Notes: generated by a model from the letters alone, not told the origin. DNA of 64,000 nt from Bacillota bacterium (GCA_023425025.1 JAFADG010000012.1:73830-137829), one strand, 5' to 3'; positions 1 to 8,376 are shown, counted from the stretch's first letter. Numbers and translations: made by a program.

Positions 1-24
1 CGGCATATGAAAGGAGTCCCCGTT

Positions 25-1158
25 ATGCAATACGTACCTTTTGGCAGAACCGGTATCATGGTTTCGCGGCTGGGTTTTGGCTGCATGCGTTTGCCCTATG
101 ACGAGAAGGACGGCGTAAAGGTGTTCAATACCGAAAAGAGCGTACAAATGCTCCACCGCGCCATGGAGCTTGGCGTCAATTATTTTGACACCGCGCCCTA
201 TTACTGCGACAAGGAAAGCGAAGTCATTGTCGGCAAGGCTTTGAAGGGCCGCCGGGACAAGGTGTACCTTTCCACGAAAAACCCCATTGAAAACGACTCC
301 GGCGATGATTTTCAAAAGCGGCTGGAAACCTCGCTCTTGAAGCTGGACACGGATTACATCGACTTTTACCATTTCTGGGGCATTAATCTGGAAACCTACG
401 ACACCAAGATCGACGTGAAGGACGGTCCTTTGTCCAGGGCGTTAAAACTCAAGGAGCAGGGGCTGATTCGCCATATCTCCTTCTCCTTCCATGACGACGC
501 GGAAAATTTGGTGAAGATTTTGCAGCGCGGCAAAGGCATCTTCTCCTCCGTGCTGTGTCAGTACAACCTGCTGGACCGCTCCAATGAGGAGGGCATGGCC
601 CTGGCGAGGGAGCAGGGCCTTGGCGTGGTGGTTATGGGCCCCGTGGGCGGCGGCCGGCTGGGCGCGCCCTCCCAGGTGATCCGCGACCTTCTGCCGGGCA
701 AGGTGGAATCCTCCGCCGAGGTGGCCATGCGCTTTGTGTTCAACAATAAAAACGTGCACATCGCCCTTTCCGGCATGGAGAACATCGCCATGCTGGAGGA
801 GAACAGCCGCCTGGCCAGCAACATTCAGCCCCTTTCCCAGGAGGAGCAGCAGCGGGTGGAAAGCATGATGGCCGAAAACAAGCGGCTGGCCGAATTGTAT
901 TGCACCGGCTGCAACTATTGCATGCCCTGCCCCGCCGGCATCAATATTCCGGAAGTGTTCAAAATGATGAACTACCACAGGGTATACGGCCTGACGGAAT
1001 ATGCCCAAAAGCAGTATGGCATGATCGGCAAGTCGGAATGGATGAAATATGAAAATGCCTCCGTTTGTGCGGATTGCGGCGGCTGCGAGGATAAGTGCCC
1101 GCAGCATTTGAAGATCCGGGATCAGCTGCGCCAGACCCATGAGACGCTGGCCAGGTAA
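25..1158 (+). CDS. Aldo/keto reductase with C-terminal 4Fe-4S clusters
   Basis: A 377-residue protein. The N-terminal ~290 residues are an aldo/keto reductase barrel (LGFGCMRLP near the start, the catalytic-type segment NYFDTAPYY, then YHFWG). The C-terminal ~90 residues carry two cysteine clusters, CTGCNYCMPCPAG and CADCGGCEDKCP, typical of ferredoxin-like 4Fe-4S binding. This architecture is common in anaerobic Clostridia; the substrate is not known and the Fe-S part suggests electron transfer from ferredoxin-type carriers (inference). I place the start at the second ATG because AAAGGAG lies 8 bases before it; the ATG at 7 has no such site. It stands alone, followed by a GC-rich hairpin. 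Family call is firm, function is not. Confidence 0.92.
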   Translation: MQYVPFGRTGIMVSRLGFGCMRLPYDEKDGVKVFNTEKSVQMLHRAMELGVNYFDTAPYYCDKESEVIVGKALKGRRDKVYLSTKNPIENDSGDDFQKRLETSLLKLDTDYIDFYHFWGINLETYDTKIDVKDGPLSRALKLKEQGLIRHISFSFHDDAENLVKILQRGKGIFSSVLCQYNLLDRSNEEGMALAREQGLGVVVMGPVGGGRLGAPSQVIRDLLPGKVESSAEVAMRFVFNNKNVHIALSGMENIAMLEENSRLASNIQPLSQEEQQRVESMMAENKRLAELYCTGCNYCMPCPAGINIPEVFKMMNYHRVYGLTEYAQKQYGMIGKSEWMKYENASVCADCGGCEDKCPQHLKIRDQLRQTHETLAR

Positions 1159-1170
1159 GGGGACGAGAGC

Positions 1171-1207
1171 CGGGGGGAACCTCCCTTTATAAAAGGAGGT
1201 TTCCCCC
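1171..1207 (+). terminator. GC-rich hairpin after aldo/keto reductase gene
   Basis: GGGGGAACCTCC pairs with GGAGGTTTCCCCC (one bulged T) around an AT-rich loop, 13 bases after the stop codon. There is no U-run, but the tail GTACCCCTTCCGGAAAAACTT closely resembles the tail of the hairpins at 20520 and 16708, so this is one member of a terminator-like repeat family in this genome. Confidence 0.65.
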
Positions 1208-1311
1208 GTACCCCTTCCGGAAAAACTTCATTGGGGATGCGCAGGCAGGAAAGGCTGCCGTGCTGGCATTTTGCTCAATGGATTGTTTCCTGGGTTAGTA
1301 GATTCTTCTGG

Positions 1312-1340
1312 TTGACAAAATGACCATTTTACACTACACT
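1312..1340 (+). promoter_or_regulatory. Promoter of the DEAD-box helicase leader
   Basis: TTGACA at 1312-1317 and TACACT at 1335-1340 with a 17-base spacer. A start near 1347 would give a ~140-base leader before the helicase start codon. Confidence 0.8.
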
Positions 1341-1346
1341 GTACAT

Positions 1347-1431
1347 GCGCAGAAATTCAAATGGTTTTGAATGCGCCCAGTACCGCTGATCGGACCGTAA
1401 CTTCCGTTTCGTGGAAGTAGCGGTTTTTTTT
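1347..1431 (+). ncRNA. Structured leader ending in an intrinsic terminator (attenuator or small RNA)
   Basis: Immediately after the promoter there is a hairpin GCGCA (1347-1351) with TGCGC (1372-1376), with further pairing of ATTCAAA and TTTGAAT inside. Then comes a strong terminator: ACCG-TA-ACTTCC (1394-1405) pairs with GGAAGT-AG-CGGT (1413-1424), followed by eight T. Transcripts from the only good promoter must pass this terminator to reach the helicase at 1488. It is either an attenuator for the helicase or the 3' end of an ~85-base small RNA. No named RNA family was recognised. Confidence 0.6.
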
Positions 1432-1487
1432 GTGGATGGGCCTGCGCCCCATCCGAGGGCATGCCCTCAACATATAAAGGAGTACCC

Positions 1488-2702
1488 ATGGAATTTCAAC
1501 AGTTATCCATCCATCCCACCATCTTAAAGGCGCTGGCCCAGGAGCAGTATGTGACCCCCACGCCGATTCAGCAAAAGGCCATCCCGCCGGCCATCTTGGG
1601 CCGTGATTTATTGGGCTGCGCCCAAACCGGCACGGGCAAGACCGCGGCCTTCGCCGTGCCCATTTTGCAGCGGCTGTACAACAAGCCTGTTCCCATGCAA
1701 AGCCGCAGGCCCGTCCGCGCGCTGATCTTAACCCCCACCCGGGAGCTGGCGCTGCAAATTTATGAAAGCTTTCTGGCCTACGGCCGATATACGGGCCTTA
1801 GGACGGCGGTCATCTTCGGCGGCGTTGCCCAGGGCCCTCAGGAACAGAACCTGCGCCGGGGCGTCGATATCCTGGTAGCCACGCCGGGGCGCCTCAATGA
1901 CCTCATCAGCCAGGGGCTTGTGAACCTTGGCGGCGTGGAGGTATTGACCCTGGACGAGGCCGACCGCATGCTGGATATGGGCTTTATCCACGATGTGAAA
2001 AAGATTCTGCTAAGAACGCCGGCAACCAAGCAGACGCTGTTTTTCTCCGCCACCATGCCCAGGGAAATCGCCGACCTTTCCAGCTCGCTGCTCCATGATC
2101 CCGTCAGGGTGGATGTGGCGCCGGCGGCCCCGACGGTGGACCTGATCACCCAGTCCGTATATTTTGTGGACAAAATGAACAAGCGGAACCTGCTGATCCA
2201 TCTTTTGCGCGATCCATCCATTCAGTCGGCGCTGGTTTTTGCAAGAACCAAGCACGGCGCTGACCGGGTGGAGCGGGAGCTGATCCGTGGCGGAATCAAC
2301 GCCAAAGCCATTCATGGCGACAAATCCCAAAGCTCCCGCCAGCAGGCGCTCAGCGGCTTCAAGAACAAGACGCTGCGGGTGCTGGTGGCCACCGATATCG
2401 CGGCTCGGGGCATCGATATCGACGAACTGTCCCACGTGATCAATTATGACCTGCCGGACGTGCCGGAAACCTACGTTCACCGCATCGGCCGCACCGGCCG
2501 GGCCGGGCATACCGGCATTGCCTTCTCCTTTTGCGACATCGAGGAAAAGGATAAGCTTAGGGCCATCGAAAGGCTGACCAACCGCAAGGTGCCGGTAGTG
2601 GAAGAGCATCCCTATCCCATGCAGGTGTTCACCCCGCCGCCCAAGGTGCCCCGCCCCCCCATGCGCATACAGCAGCAACAGCGGGCACGGGCAAGGGCGT
2701 AA
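1488..2702 (+). CDS. DEAD-box ATP-dependent RNA helicase
   Basis: 404 residues with the full helicase set in order: Q motif (TPIQQKAIP), Walker A (AQTGTGKTAAF), PTRELALQ, LVATPGRL, the DEAD box (LDEADRMLD), SATMP, VFARTK, ATDIAARGID and HRIGRTGRAG. The C-terminus is short and basic (RIQQQQRARARA), so it is of the RhlE/CshA-like minimal type without an RNA-binding DbpA domain. It unwinds structured RNA in the cytoplasm. Start chosen at 1488 because AAAGGAG lies 7 bases upstream; the in-frame ATG at 1461 has no site. Its leader carries a terminator, suggesting regulation by readthrough, perhaps cold or RNA-structure responsive (inference). Confidence 0.95.
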   Translation: MEFQQLSIHPTILKALAQEQYVTPTPIQQKAIPPAILGRDLLGCAQTGTGKTAAFAVPILQRLYNKPVPMQSRRPVRALILTPTRELALQIYESFLAYGRYTGLRTAVIFGGVAQGPQEQNLRRGVDILVATPGRLNDLISQGLVNLGGVEVLTLDEADRMLDMGFIHDVKKILLRTPATKQTLFFSATMPREIADLSSSLLHDPVRVDVAPAAPTVDLITQSVYFVDKMNKRNLLIHLLRDPSIQSALVFARTKHGADRVERELIRGGINAKAIHGDKSQSSRQQALSGFKNKTLRVLVATDIAARGIDIDELSHVINYDLPDVPETYVHRIGRTGRAGHTGIAFSFCDIEEKDKLRAIERLTNRKVPVVEEHPYPMQVFTPPPKVPRPPMRIQQQQRARARA

Positions 2703-2726
2703 CGGAAAACATACATTTGATTAATG

Positions 2727-2762
2727 AGCAGCGCCGCCTTTCGATTGGAAGGCGGCGCTGCT
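2727..2762 (+). terminator. Terminator after the helicase gene
   Basis: A perfect 14-bp stem, AGCAGCGCCGCCTT (2727-2740) with AAGGCGGCGCTGCT (2749-2762), loop of 8. No long U-run follows. Confidence 0.75.
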
Positions 2763-2867
2763 TCAGTGCTCTGAAAACAGACTTCATGGGGCGGAAGGGC
2801 TTTCACATCGTCCATTACCTCGCACGCGTGGTTCATGACGCTATGCGGGTGGTTGGTAACCTCCATC

Positions 2868-2961
2868 TGGCTCAATCGTCGCATTACTCGCTACCGCTCG
2901 TTTCGCCAGCCTCCTCCGCCTCGCTTCTTCCGCCTCCGGCGGCGCTTCGGCCACGGAGCCC
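2868..2961 (+). repeat. Dispersed intergenic repeat, copy A
   Basis: Begins CTCAATCGTCGC, continues with CGCTACCGCTCGTTTCGCC and ends near GGCGGCGCTTCGG. The same blocks, in the same order, occur at 16743-16918 and, reversed, at 60857-60965. Short open frames across it, rich in Ser, Pro and Arg, look spurious. The rest of the 2763-3128 gap has no supported gene. Confidence 0.7.
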
Positions 2962-3044
2962 CTACACTGCTTTTTGTTTGTTGGCTTCACTGCCGGAACA
3001 TACGTGAAGCGCAAGAGCAGCCAATATACACTTTGCGGTCGTAG

Positions 3045-3063
3045 GGGCGATTATCAATCGCCC
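3045..3063. repeat. Palindrome GGGCGATT-ATC-AATCGCCC
   Basis: A perfect 8-bp inverted repeat with a 3-base loop in the gap before the ABC ATPase gene; the surrounding CGTAGGGGCGATT looks like a dispersed extragenic palindrome, but only this one copy is in the window. Confidence 0.5.
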
Positions 3064-3128
3064 GCCTGTATGGGCCAAGCCAACGAGGGGTATAAACCCA
3101 GAAAAGGGATTGCCGCTTTTTCAAAATA

Positions 3129-3881
3129 CTATATGCTGTATTCCTGTTCAGGTAAAATCCTTCTAAGAAACTGCCTCGTCCGCTCCTCCCTGGGTCCCCG
3201 GAAAAAGTCCTTGGGCGGGCCTTCCTCCACGATGACGCCGCTGTCCATGAACACGATGTGGCTGGCTACCTCCTGGGCGAAGGCCATCTCATGGGTGACC
3301 ACCACCATCGTGGTGCCCTCGTTTGCCAGCCGCTTCATAACGCCCAGCACCTCGCCGATCAATTCCGGGTCCAGGGCGGAGGTGGGCTCGTCAAACAGGA
3401 TCACATCCGGATTCACCGCGATGGCCCGGGCGATGCCCACGCGCTGCTGCTGACCGCCGGAGAGCTTGATGGGGTAATAGTCGTACCGGTCGGAAAGACC
3501 CACCTTGTCCAGCGCCTGCCTGGCAATGCGTATAGCATCGGCCTTTGGCACCTTGCGGGCGGTGATCAGCCCCTCGGTCACGTTCTCCAGCGCGGTTTTG
3601 TTGCTGAACAGGTTGTAGTTTTGAAACACGAAGGCCGTGCGCTTGCGGATTTTCGCGATGTCCGCGCCGGTGGCGCTGTTCACGTTCACCCGCAGGTCGT
3701 CAAACAAAATCTCGCCCTTGTCCGCCCGCTCCAGAAAGTTTACGCAGCGCAAAAGCGTGGTTTTGCCCGAACCGCTGGGGCCTAGGATCACCACCACGTC
3801 GCCTTTTTCCACCTTGATGGTAACGCCGCGCAATACCTGATGGTGGTGAAACGCCTTGTGGATATCCTTGATCATCAGCAT
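3129..3881 (-). CDS. Polar amino acid ABC transporter ATP-binding protein
   Basis: 250 residues, the normal length for a GlnQ/HisP-type ATPase. It shows Walker A (LGPSGSGKTTLL), Q-loop (VFQNYNLF), ABC signature (LSGGQQQR), Walker B (VILFDEPTSALD) and the H-loop (VVVTHEMAFA). It powers uptake through the two permeases encoded just upstream (4609 and 5322). The start follows AGGAGG with an 11-base spacing; the ATG at 3875 is an alternative. It is the last gene of the minus-strand operon that starts at 8231. The ligand is not identifiable from the ATPase. Confidence 0.95.
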   Translation of the reverse strand: MLMIKDIHKAFHHHQVLRGVTIKVEKGDVVVILGPSGSGKTTLLRCVNFLERADKGEILFDDLRVNVNSATGADIAKIRKRTAFVFQNYNLFSNKTALENVTEGLITARKVPKADAIRIARQALDKVGLSDRYDYYPIKLSGGQQQRVGIARAIAVNPDVILFDEPTSALDPELIGEVLGVMKRLANEGTTMVVVTHEMAFAQEVASHIVFMDSGVIVEEGPPKDFFRGPREERTRQFLRRILPEQEYSI

Positions 3882-3898
3882 GGGAAGTCTTTCCTCCT

Positions 3899-4609
3899 TC
3901 AGGCGCGCTTTAAGGATTTGTATGCGCCGAACCGCTTTTCCGCCAGGTTGAAAAGAAGCTGCGTTACGGAGCAGACCAGAATGTAAATTAAAAAGATGTC
4001 AATGTATGACTCGATATAGTTGTAGCCGTAGGCGGCCTCCACCTTGGCAATGGCGGTGATGTCCTTGACGGTCATCAAAAACGCCAGGGAGGTGCTCTTG
4101 ATCAATTGTATCGTTACATTGCACAGGTTGGGCAGCGCGGCCACCAGCGCCTGGGGCAGTATGATGCGGACATACGCCTGAGCACGGCTGAGGCCTATGG
4201 AAAGCGCCGCTTCCATCTGCCCCCGGTCTACGGTGCTCAGCGCCGAGCGGCACAGCTCCGACAGTTCTGCCGTGGCGTTGATGGAAAATACGATGCAGGC
4301 GTACAGGATGGGGTTGATGTCAAATACGTTGATGGGCAACCCCAGCTGCTTTACTATGACGTTCAATAAACTGGGAAAGAGGCTGTATACCATCAATATT
4401 TGCAGCAGCACCGGCGTGCCGCGGATGAAAGAGACATAAAACGTGACGAGCTGCTTGAGAACGCGCACGTTGTACATTTTGGACAGTGCCATAAAAAAGC
4501 CCAGGGGAAGTCCCACGATAAGGGCGGTTGCCGTGATAAAAAGGGTGGTAGGTATGCCCTTTAAGGCCAGGAAAAAAGTGTTCACCATGTAGCCGACGTT
4601 CAGTTCCAT
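3899..4609 (-). CDS. Amino acid ABC transporter permease (second)
   Basis: 236 residues, HisM/GlnP type, with several membrane segments and the EAA-type loop near ALSIGLSRAQAYVRIILPQA. Partner of the permease at 4618-5322 and of the ATPase. The open frame runs further upstream to 4903 but that part overlaps the first permease in another frame; the true start is the ATG at 4609, where the preceding gene's TAG stop forms part of the AGGAGG ribosome site. This stop/SD overlap implies translational coupling, as expected for equal amounts of the two permeases. Confidence 0.93.
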   Translation of the reverse strand: MELNVGYMVNTFFLALKGIPTTLFITATALIVGLPLGFFMALSKMYNVRVLKQLVTFYVSFIRGTPVLLQILMVYSLFPSLLNVIVKQLGLPINVFDINPILYACIVFSINATAELSELCRSALSTVDRGQMEAALSIGLSRAQAYVRIILPQALVAALPNLCNVTIQLIKSTSLAFLMTVKDITAIAKVEAAYGYNYIESYIDIFLIYILVCSVTQLLFNLAEKRFGAYKSLKRA

Positions 4610-4617
4610 GCTGCCTC

Positions 4618-5322
4618 CTATGCCGCCAGGCTTCTTTGGCCGCGGGAGAATCTCCGCTCCAAGAGGCCGAAAATCCGCTGGAACAAAAGCGTCAGCGTCC
4701 AGTAGATGACAGCCAGGGCGATGTATGTTTCCATGGCGTGGGCGCCGTAATTGCGGGAAACGATCAGCGTGCCCTGGCCCATGACGTCGATCAGGCCAAT
4801 GGTGTAGGCCAGGGAACCTTCCTTCATGAGCGTGATCAGCGAATTGCCGAAATTGGGCAGCGCGAATACGACGGCCTGGGGCAGCGTAATGCGGAAAAAG
4901 CATTGCGCCTCGCTGAGCCCAATGCTTATGGCCGCCTCCCGCTGGCCCCTGTCCACCGCCAGATACGCCGAGCGCATGATTTCGGACATGGAGGCCGCAA
5001 ACAAAAGGGTAAAGGTGATCAAAACAAAAAGGCCTTTATAGATGAAGTTGATGTTGACGTTAAATAGGGTCATGACCAGTTCCGGCAGCCCGTAGTAGAC
5101 GATAAAGAGCAGCACCACCGATGGCGTGCAGCGCATGGCGCCGGTATAGCCGTTGGCCAATGCGCGTAAGGCACGGCTGCCGGAAAGCTTGGCCCTGGCC
5201 AGCAAGAAGCCCAGCAGGCCCCCCAATACGACCGTGCCCAGCATCAAAAGCAGGGTGACGGACAGGTAGGGCAGCAAAAGCGGCAGCACCTCAAGGATAT
5301 ACTTTGGATCAAAAGGTCTCAT
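4618..5322 (-). CDS. Amino acid ABC transporter permease (first)
   Basis: 234 residues, the same HisM/GlnP-type inner-membrane family as its downstream neighbour but clearly divergent from it. Membrane segments begin near residue 14 (LLLPYLSVTLLLMLGTVVLGG); the ATPase-contact loop is AISIGLSEAQCFFRITLPQA. The two permeases probably form a heterodimeric channel. The gene follows the second binding-protein gene after a strong hairpin and starts after AAGGGGA. Confidence 0.93.
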   Translation of the reverse strand: MRPFDPKYILEVLPLLLPYLSVTLLLMLGTVVLGGLLGFLLARAKLSGSRALRALANGYTGAMRCTPSVVLLFIVYYGLPELVMTLFNVNINFIYKGLFVLITFTLLFAASMSEIMRSAYLAVDRGQREAAISIGLSEAQCFFRITLPQAVVFALPNFGNSLITLMKEGSLAYTIGLIDVMGQGTLIVSRNYGAHAMETYIALAVIYWTLTLLFQRIFGLLERRFSRGQRSLAA

Positions 5323-5344
5323 GTCGCTTCCCCTTGATAGACGT

Positions 5345-5378
5345 ACCCCGGCGCGCGGCTAACCTTACGCGCCGGGGT
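5345..5378 (-). terminator. 3' stem-loop between binding-protein and permease genes
   Basis: A perfect 11-bp stem, ACCCCGGCGCG (5345-5355) with CGCGCCGGGGT (5368-5378), six bases after the stop of the binding-protein gene, without a U-run. In binding-protein operons such hairpins usually protect the upstream mRNA and lower permease expression. Confidence 0.6.
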
Positions 5379-5384
5379 GACGCT

Positions 5385-6212
5385 TTATTTTTGAATGTAC
5401 TGGAAGATGTCTTCGCCAAAGAACGCTTGCGAAAGCTCCGCGATCCTGCCGCTTTCGGTCAGTTCCACGATGGCCCCGTCATAGGCATCGGCCAGCGCCT
5501 GGTCTTTTTTTGTGAACAGGGGCCAGGTGGGAATAGCCTTGTAGGGTACATAGGAAAGCTTATCGGCCAGGTCATGGTAAGGTCCGTCATCCTTGAGTAC
5601 ATTGTTCTGGAAGGAAAGCTTGATGTCAAAGAACCCGTCGTACCTGCCCTCCAGCACCCAGGCGTAGGCGTCGGTGATGGTGAAGACTTCAGAGGGCAGC
5701 AGGGTAATGGGCTTGTCAGGATGGGCGGCGTTGTATTCCTCCACAATGGCATACTGGGCGCTTTGGGGGGCAATGGGCACCAGCTTCCCGCTGAAAGCGG
5801 CAAAGCTGTCGATGTCTGTGATCTCGGCGGCGGTTTCCGCTCTTATCGCCAGTCCGATGATGCTGGCCGCGATGTTGTTCTTGGGGAAGATGAACTTTTC
5901 GGCCCGTTCGTTGGTGAACCACGCGCCCTTGATGCCGATGTTGTACTTGCCCGATTCCAGGCCGATAAGCAGGTCGTCGTCGGTGGTGGGCACAAATTCG
6001 AACCGGTACTGGGGCAATAATTCATCCACAGCCTTCAATACCTGCACCTCAAAGCCGTCAGATTCGCCTTTTTCGTTTACATAATCATAAGGCACATAGG
6101 TTTGGGTATGCGCAACGTAAATGGTTGCGGGGGCTTCCGCCTGAGCGCCCAAAAGGGTGGCGGACAGTACGAGGGCAAAAAATAAACCGGTGAGCACTTT
6201 GACCTTTTTCAT
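5385..6212 (-). CDS. ABC transporter substrate-binding protein, paralog 2
   Basis: 275 residues with a cleavable signal peptide (MKKVKVLTGLFFALVLSA, cleavage near AQA-EAP) and no lipobox cysteine, so anchoring is unclear. The mature part is of the SBP_bac_3 amino-acid-binding fold (YVPYDYVNEKGESDGFEVQ, then DDDLLIGLESGKY). It is roughly three-quarters identical by eye to the protein encoded immediately upstream (6351-7178), with the same length and C-terminus (GEDIFQYIQK), so the pair is a recent tandem duplication. The ligand is unknown; the differences between the two may alter ligand preference. Confidence 0.92.
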   Translation of the reverse strand: MKKVKVLTGLFFALVLSATLLGAQAEAPATIYVAHTQTYVPYDYVNEKGESDGFEVQVLKAVDELLPQYRFEFVPTTDDDLLIGLESGKYNIGIKGAWFTNERAEKFIFPKNNIAASIIGLAIRAETAAEITDIDSFAAFSGKLVPIAPQSAQYAIVEEYNAAHPDKPITLLPSEVFTITDAYAWVLEGRYDGFFDIKLSFQNNVLKDDGPYHDLADKLSYVPYKAIPTWPLFTKKDQALADAYDGAIVELTESGRIAELSQAFFGEDIFQYIQK

Positions 6213-6312
6213 ACGGATGATCCCCTTTTCATGTTTTTGCCGGGCGCGTTTTCATCCCGGCGGATACAGTGACGGTGAGCGTTCCATGAACGGGGGAGGA
6301 GGAACGGCTGCA

Positions 6313-6345
6313 CATCCGCGTCCGGTGATAAACCGGACGCGGATG
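6313..6345 (-). terminator. 3' stem-loop after first binding-protein gene
   Basis: A perfect 13-bp stem, CATCCGCGTCCGG (6313-6325) with CCGGACGCGGATG (6333-6345), five bases after the stop codon on the minus strand and not followed by U. It occupies the same position as the hairpin after the second paralog, consistent with mRNA stabilisation. Confidence 0.6.
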
Positions 6346-6350
6346 CTAAA

Positions 6351-7178
6351 TTACTTCTGGATGTACTGGAAAATATCCTCTCCGAAGTATTCCAGCGCAA
6401 GCTCGGCGATCTTGCCGCTGGCTTGAAGCTGCTCGATAGCGCCGTCATAGGCGTCGGCCAGTTCCTGGTCGCCCAGATTGAACAGCGGCCAGGTGGGAAT
6501 GGCCCTGTAGGGCACATAGGAAAGCTTGTCGGCCAGGTCGCGGTAGGGCGCGTCATCCTTTTGCACGTTGTTGTAGAAGGACAGCTTGATATCAAAGAAG
6601 CCGTCGTACCGGCCTTCCAGCACCCAGGTGTAAGCGTCGGCAATGTTGAAGGATTCGGAAGCCGTCAACGTGACCTGCTTGTCGGGATGATTCTTGTTGT
6701 AATCCTCCACGATGGCCCACTGGGCGTTTTGGGGCGCGATGGGTACCAATTTTCCGCTGAAGGCCGCGAAGCTTTCCATATCCGTAATCTGCTCGGCGTT
6801 CTCGGTGCGGAAGGCCAGGCCAATGATGCTGGCGGCAATGTAATTCTTGGGGAAAATGTATTTCTTGGCCCTCTCTTCCGTGAACCACGCGCCTTTGGTG
6901 CCCAGGTTGTACTTGCCCGATTCGATGCCGATCAAGAGGTCGTCGTCGGTGGTGGGCACATACGCAAATTGATACTGGGGCAAAAGCTCATCCACAGCCT
7001 TCAGAACCTGCACCTCAAAGCCGTCGGATTCGCCCTTTTCGTTCACAAAGTCATAGGGTACGTAGGTCTGGGTATGGGCGACATATACGGTTTTTACGGT
7101 TTCAGCGCTGGCGCCTGCCAAGACGACGGACAAAGCGAGAACCAGGAACAGAGCTGCAGCCTTTTTCATGGACTTCAT
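6351..7178 (-). CDS. ABC transporter substrate-binding protein, paralog 1
   Basis: 275 residues from the ATG at 7178, which follows AAGGAG by 6 bases; an upstream ATG at 7199 overlaps that site and is rejected. Signal peptide MKSMKKAAALFLVLALSVVL, cleavage near ASA-ET. Family SBP_bac_3, extracytoplasmic capture of an amino-acid-like ligand for the permeases downstream. It is the sister of the protein at 5385-6212. Two binding proteins feeding one permease pair is known in other polar amino acid systems, but here both are still very similar. Confidence 0.92.
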   Translation of the reverse strand: MKSMKKAAALFLVLALSVVLAGASAETVKTVYVAHTQTYVPYDFVNEKGESDGFEVQVLKAVDELLPQYQFAYVPTTDDDLLIGIESGKYNLGTKGAWFTEERAKKYIFPKNYIAASIIGLAFRTENAEQITDMESFAAFSGKLVPIAPQNAQWAIVEDYNKNHPDKQVTLTASESFNIADAYTWVLEGRYDGFFDIKLSFYNNVQKDDAPYRDLADKLSYVPYRAIPTWPLFNLGDQELADAYDGAIEQLQASGKIAELALEYFGEDIFQYIQK

Positions 7179-7217
7179 ATATTTTTCTCCTTCACTCAAC
7201 GCAATTATGGTTTGCCT

Positions 7218-8231
7218 CTATTTGTCGGCCGACAGAGCGGCGGCCTTGTCGCGGACCCAGGAAAGGCGGTTTAAATCGATGTCGGAGGGGATGGTGCAGT
7301 CGGCGCCGATGATTACGCCGGTTGTTCCCACATCCTCCAGCAGTTCTTTGGTGTACTGTTCGATGTCCTCCCTGCTGCCCGCGTACAGCAGCGACTGCTT
7401 GGTATTGCCAAAGCCGCCGATCACGGTGCGGCCGCCAAAGAGCTTTTTGCCTTCCTTCAAGCTGACACCCTCCACGGTGACGGCCCAGTTGATGGCCTTC
7501 ACATCGTAGTCGGCATACAGCGAAAGGTTATTCCGGCTGCCCTCATAGCCGCAGATGTGTAGAATGTTGTACGCGCTGCCTTCGTGGGCGGCAGCCAGCA
7601 CCTTTTTCTCGCTGGGGGTGACGGCGCGGCGGTAGACTTCCTTGGAAATGCGGCTGTCCTGCACATTTTTGACGCTGAGGTAAATACCTGTGGACCGGCC
7701 TTCCGATATGACGGCCCGGGCAAGGTCGGACAGATCCTCGGCGATCACGTTCAGGGCGTGCCTGACCGCCGCTTCATCCTGAAGCAAAAAGTCAGCCAGT
7801 ATCTTTTCGCCGTCGCTGCCGATGCCGCCCAGCAAAAAGCGGAAGAATGTCGCCGGGGAAAACACGTTGTAGAAGGTGGCGACATCATCGCCGAAGGCTG
7901 CGTTCAGCCGGCCGGCCAGCTCCGCCTGGTCTCTGATCCAGGGATGGTCCGCCCCGATGGGGCTTGCGGCAAACAGATCTTCGGCAGACTTTGCGTTTGT
8001 GATGACGGCGCCCGGATAGCCAAAGTAGCCGTCGCTCATCAGCTTTACAAAATCAGGCCGGAACGCGTTGTAAAAGTTCAAATGACCATTTATGTTTGTA
8101 TCAATGACCGCGGGGTTTGCAAGGCCGTCATAAAATTCGCTTTCTTTGGCGAAATGAAACCAGAAACCCACCGGTACCCGCTCCACGGGTTTAGCATCAA
8201 AGGCATCCAGTACAAGCTGCTTTTTAGACAT
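7218..8231 (-). CDS. Uroporphyrinogen decarboxylase-like protein (UroD/MtaA superfamily)
   Basis: 337 residues starting with the superfamily pattern KQLVLDAFDAKPVERVPVGFWFHF and containing the barrel segments HICGYEG, IGGFGN and GADCTIPSDI. True UroD decarboxylates porphyrins, but the N-terminus, length and context fit the corrinoid methyltransferase-like or UroD-like proteins found in anaerobes next to transporters. It is first in the operon with the two binding proteins 19 bases downstream, so it likely acts on the imported compound (inference). Start ATG follows GGAG by 6 bases. Confidence 0.85.
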   Translation of the reverse strand: MSKKQLVLDAFDAKPVERVPVGFWFHFAKESEFYDGLANPAVIDTNINGHLNFYNAFRPDFVKLMSDGYFGYPGAVITNAKSAEDLFAASPIGADHPWIRDQAELAGRLNAAFGDDVATFYNVFSPATFFRFLLGGIGSDGEKILADFLLQDEAAVRHALNVIAEDLSDLARAVISEGRSTGIYLSVKNVQDSRISKEVYRRAVTPSEKKVLAAAHEGSAYNILHICGYEGSRNNLSLYADYDVKAINWAVTVEGVSLKEGKKLFGGRTVIGGFGNTKQSLLYAGSREDIEQYTKELLEDVGTTGVIIGADCTIPSDIDLNRLSWVRDKAAALSADK

Positions 8232-8311
8232 GGCTTTCTCCTGTTTGTTATTGCAAGATTCGGCAGTAAAAGCGTATTGCTCGGCGGCTTTCCATGCGCT
8301 GCCGGGTCATG

Positions 8312-8353
8312 TCAAGCCGCCCCGGGACATCGACGCCTTTGATTTGTATTCAT
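8312..8353 (-). CDS. Possible 13-residue leader peptide before the UroD operon
   Basis: ATG with a strong AGGAGG site encodes MNTNQRRRCPGAA and stops at 8312-8314. The stop lies at the 5' arm of a hairpin formed by GGCGGCTT/AAGCCGCC (8283-8290 with 8314-8321, read on the minus strand). It sits between the operon promoter and the first gene. Translation would open the hairpin, so it may be regulatory; it could also be chance. Confidence 0.35.
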   Translation of the reverse strand: MNTNQRRRCPGAA

Positions 8354-8376
8354 GAGACATCCTCCTAAACATTTAA

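Noticed and set aside
2717..3044. Short overlapping ORFs in the gap between helicase and ATPase genes
   Set aside because: They lie across the dispersed repeat, have no ribosome site and Ser/Pro/Arg-rich translations, so they look spurious.
4610..4903. Longer start for the second permease
   Set aside because: The extension overlaps the first permease in another frame; the coupled ATG at 4609 is better.
8248..8310. 20-codon ORF between the 13-codon ORF and the UroD gene
   Set aside because: No ribosome site; overlaps the hairpin arms.
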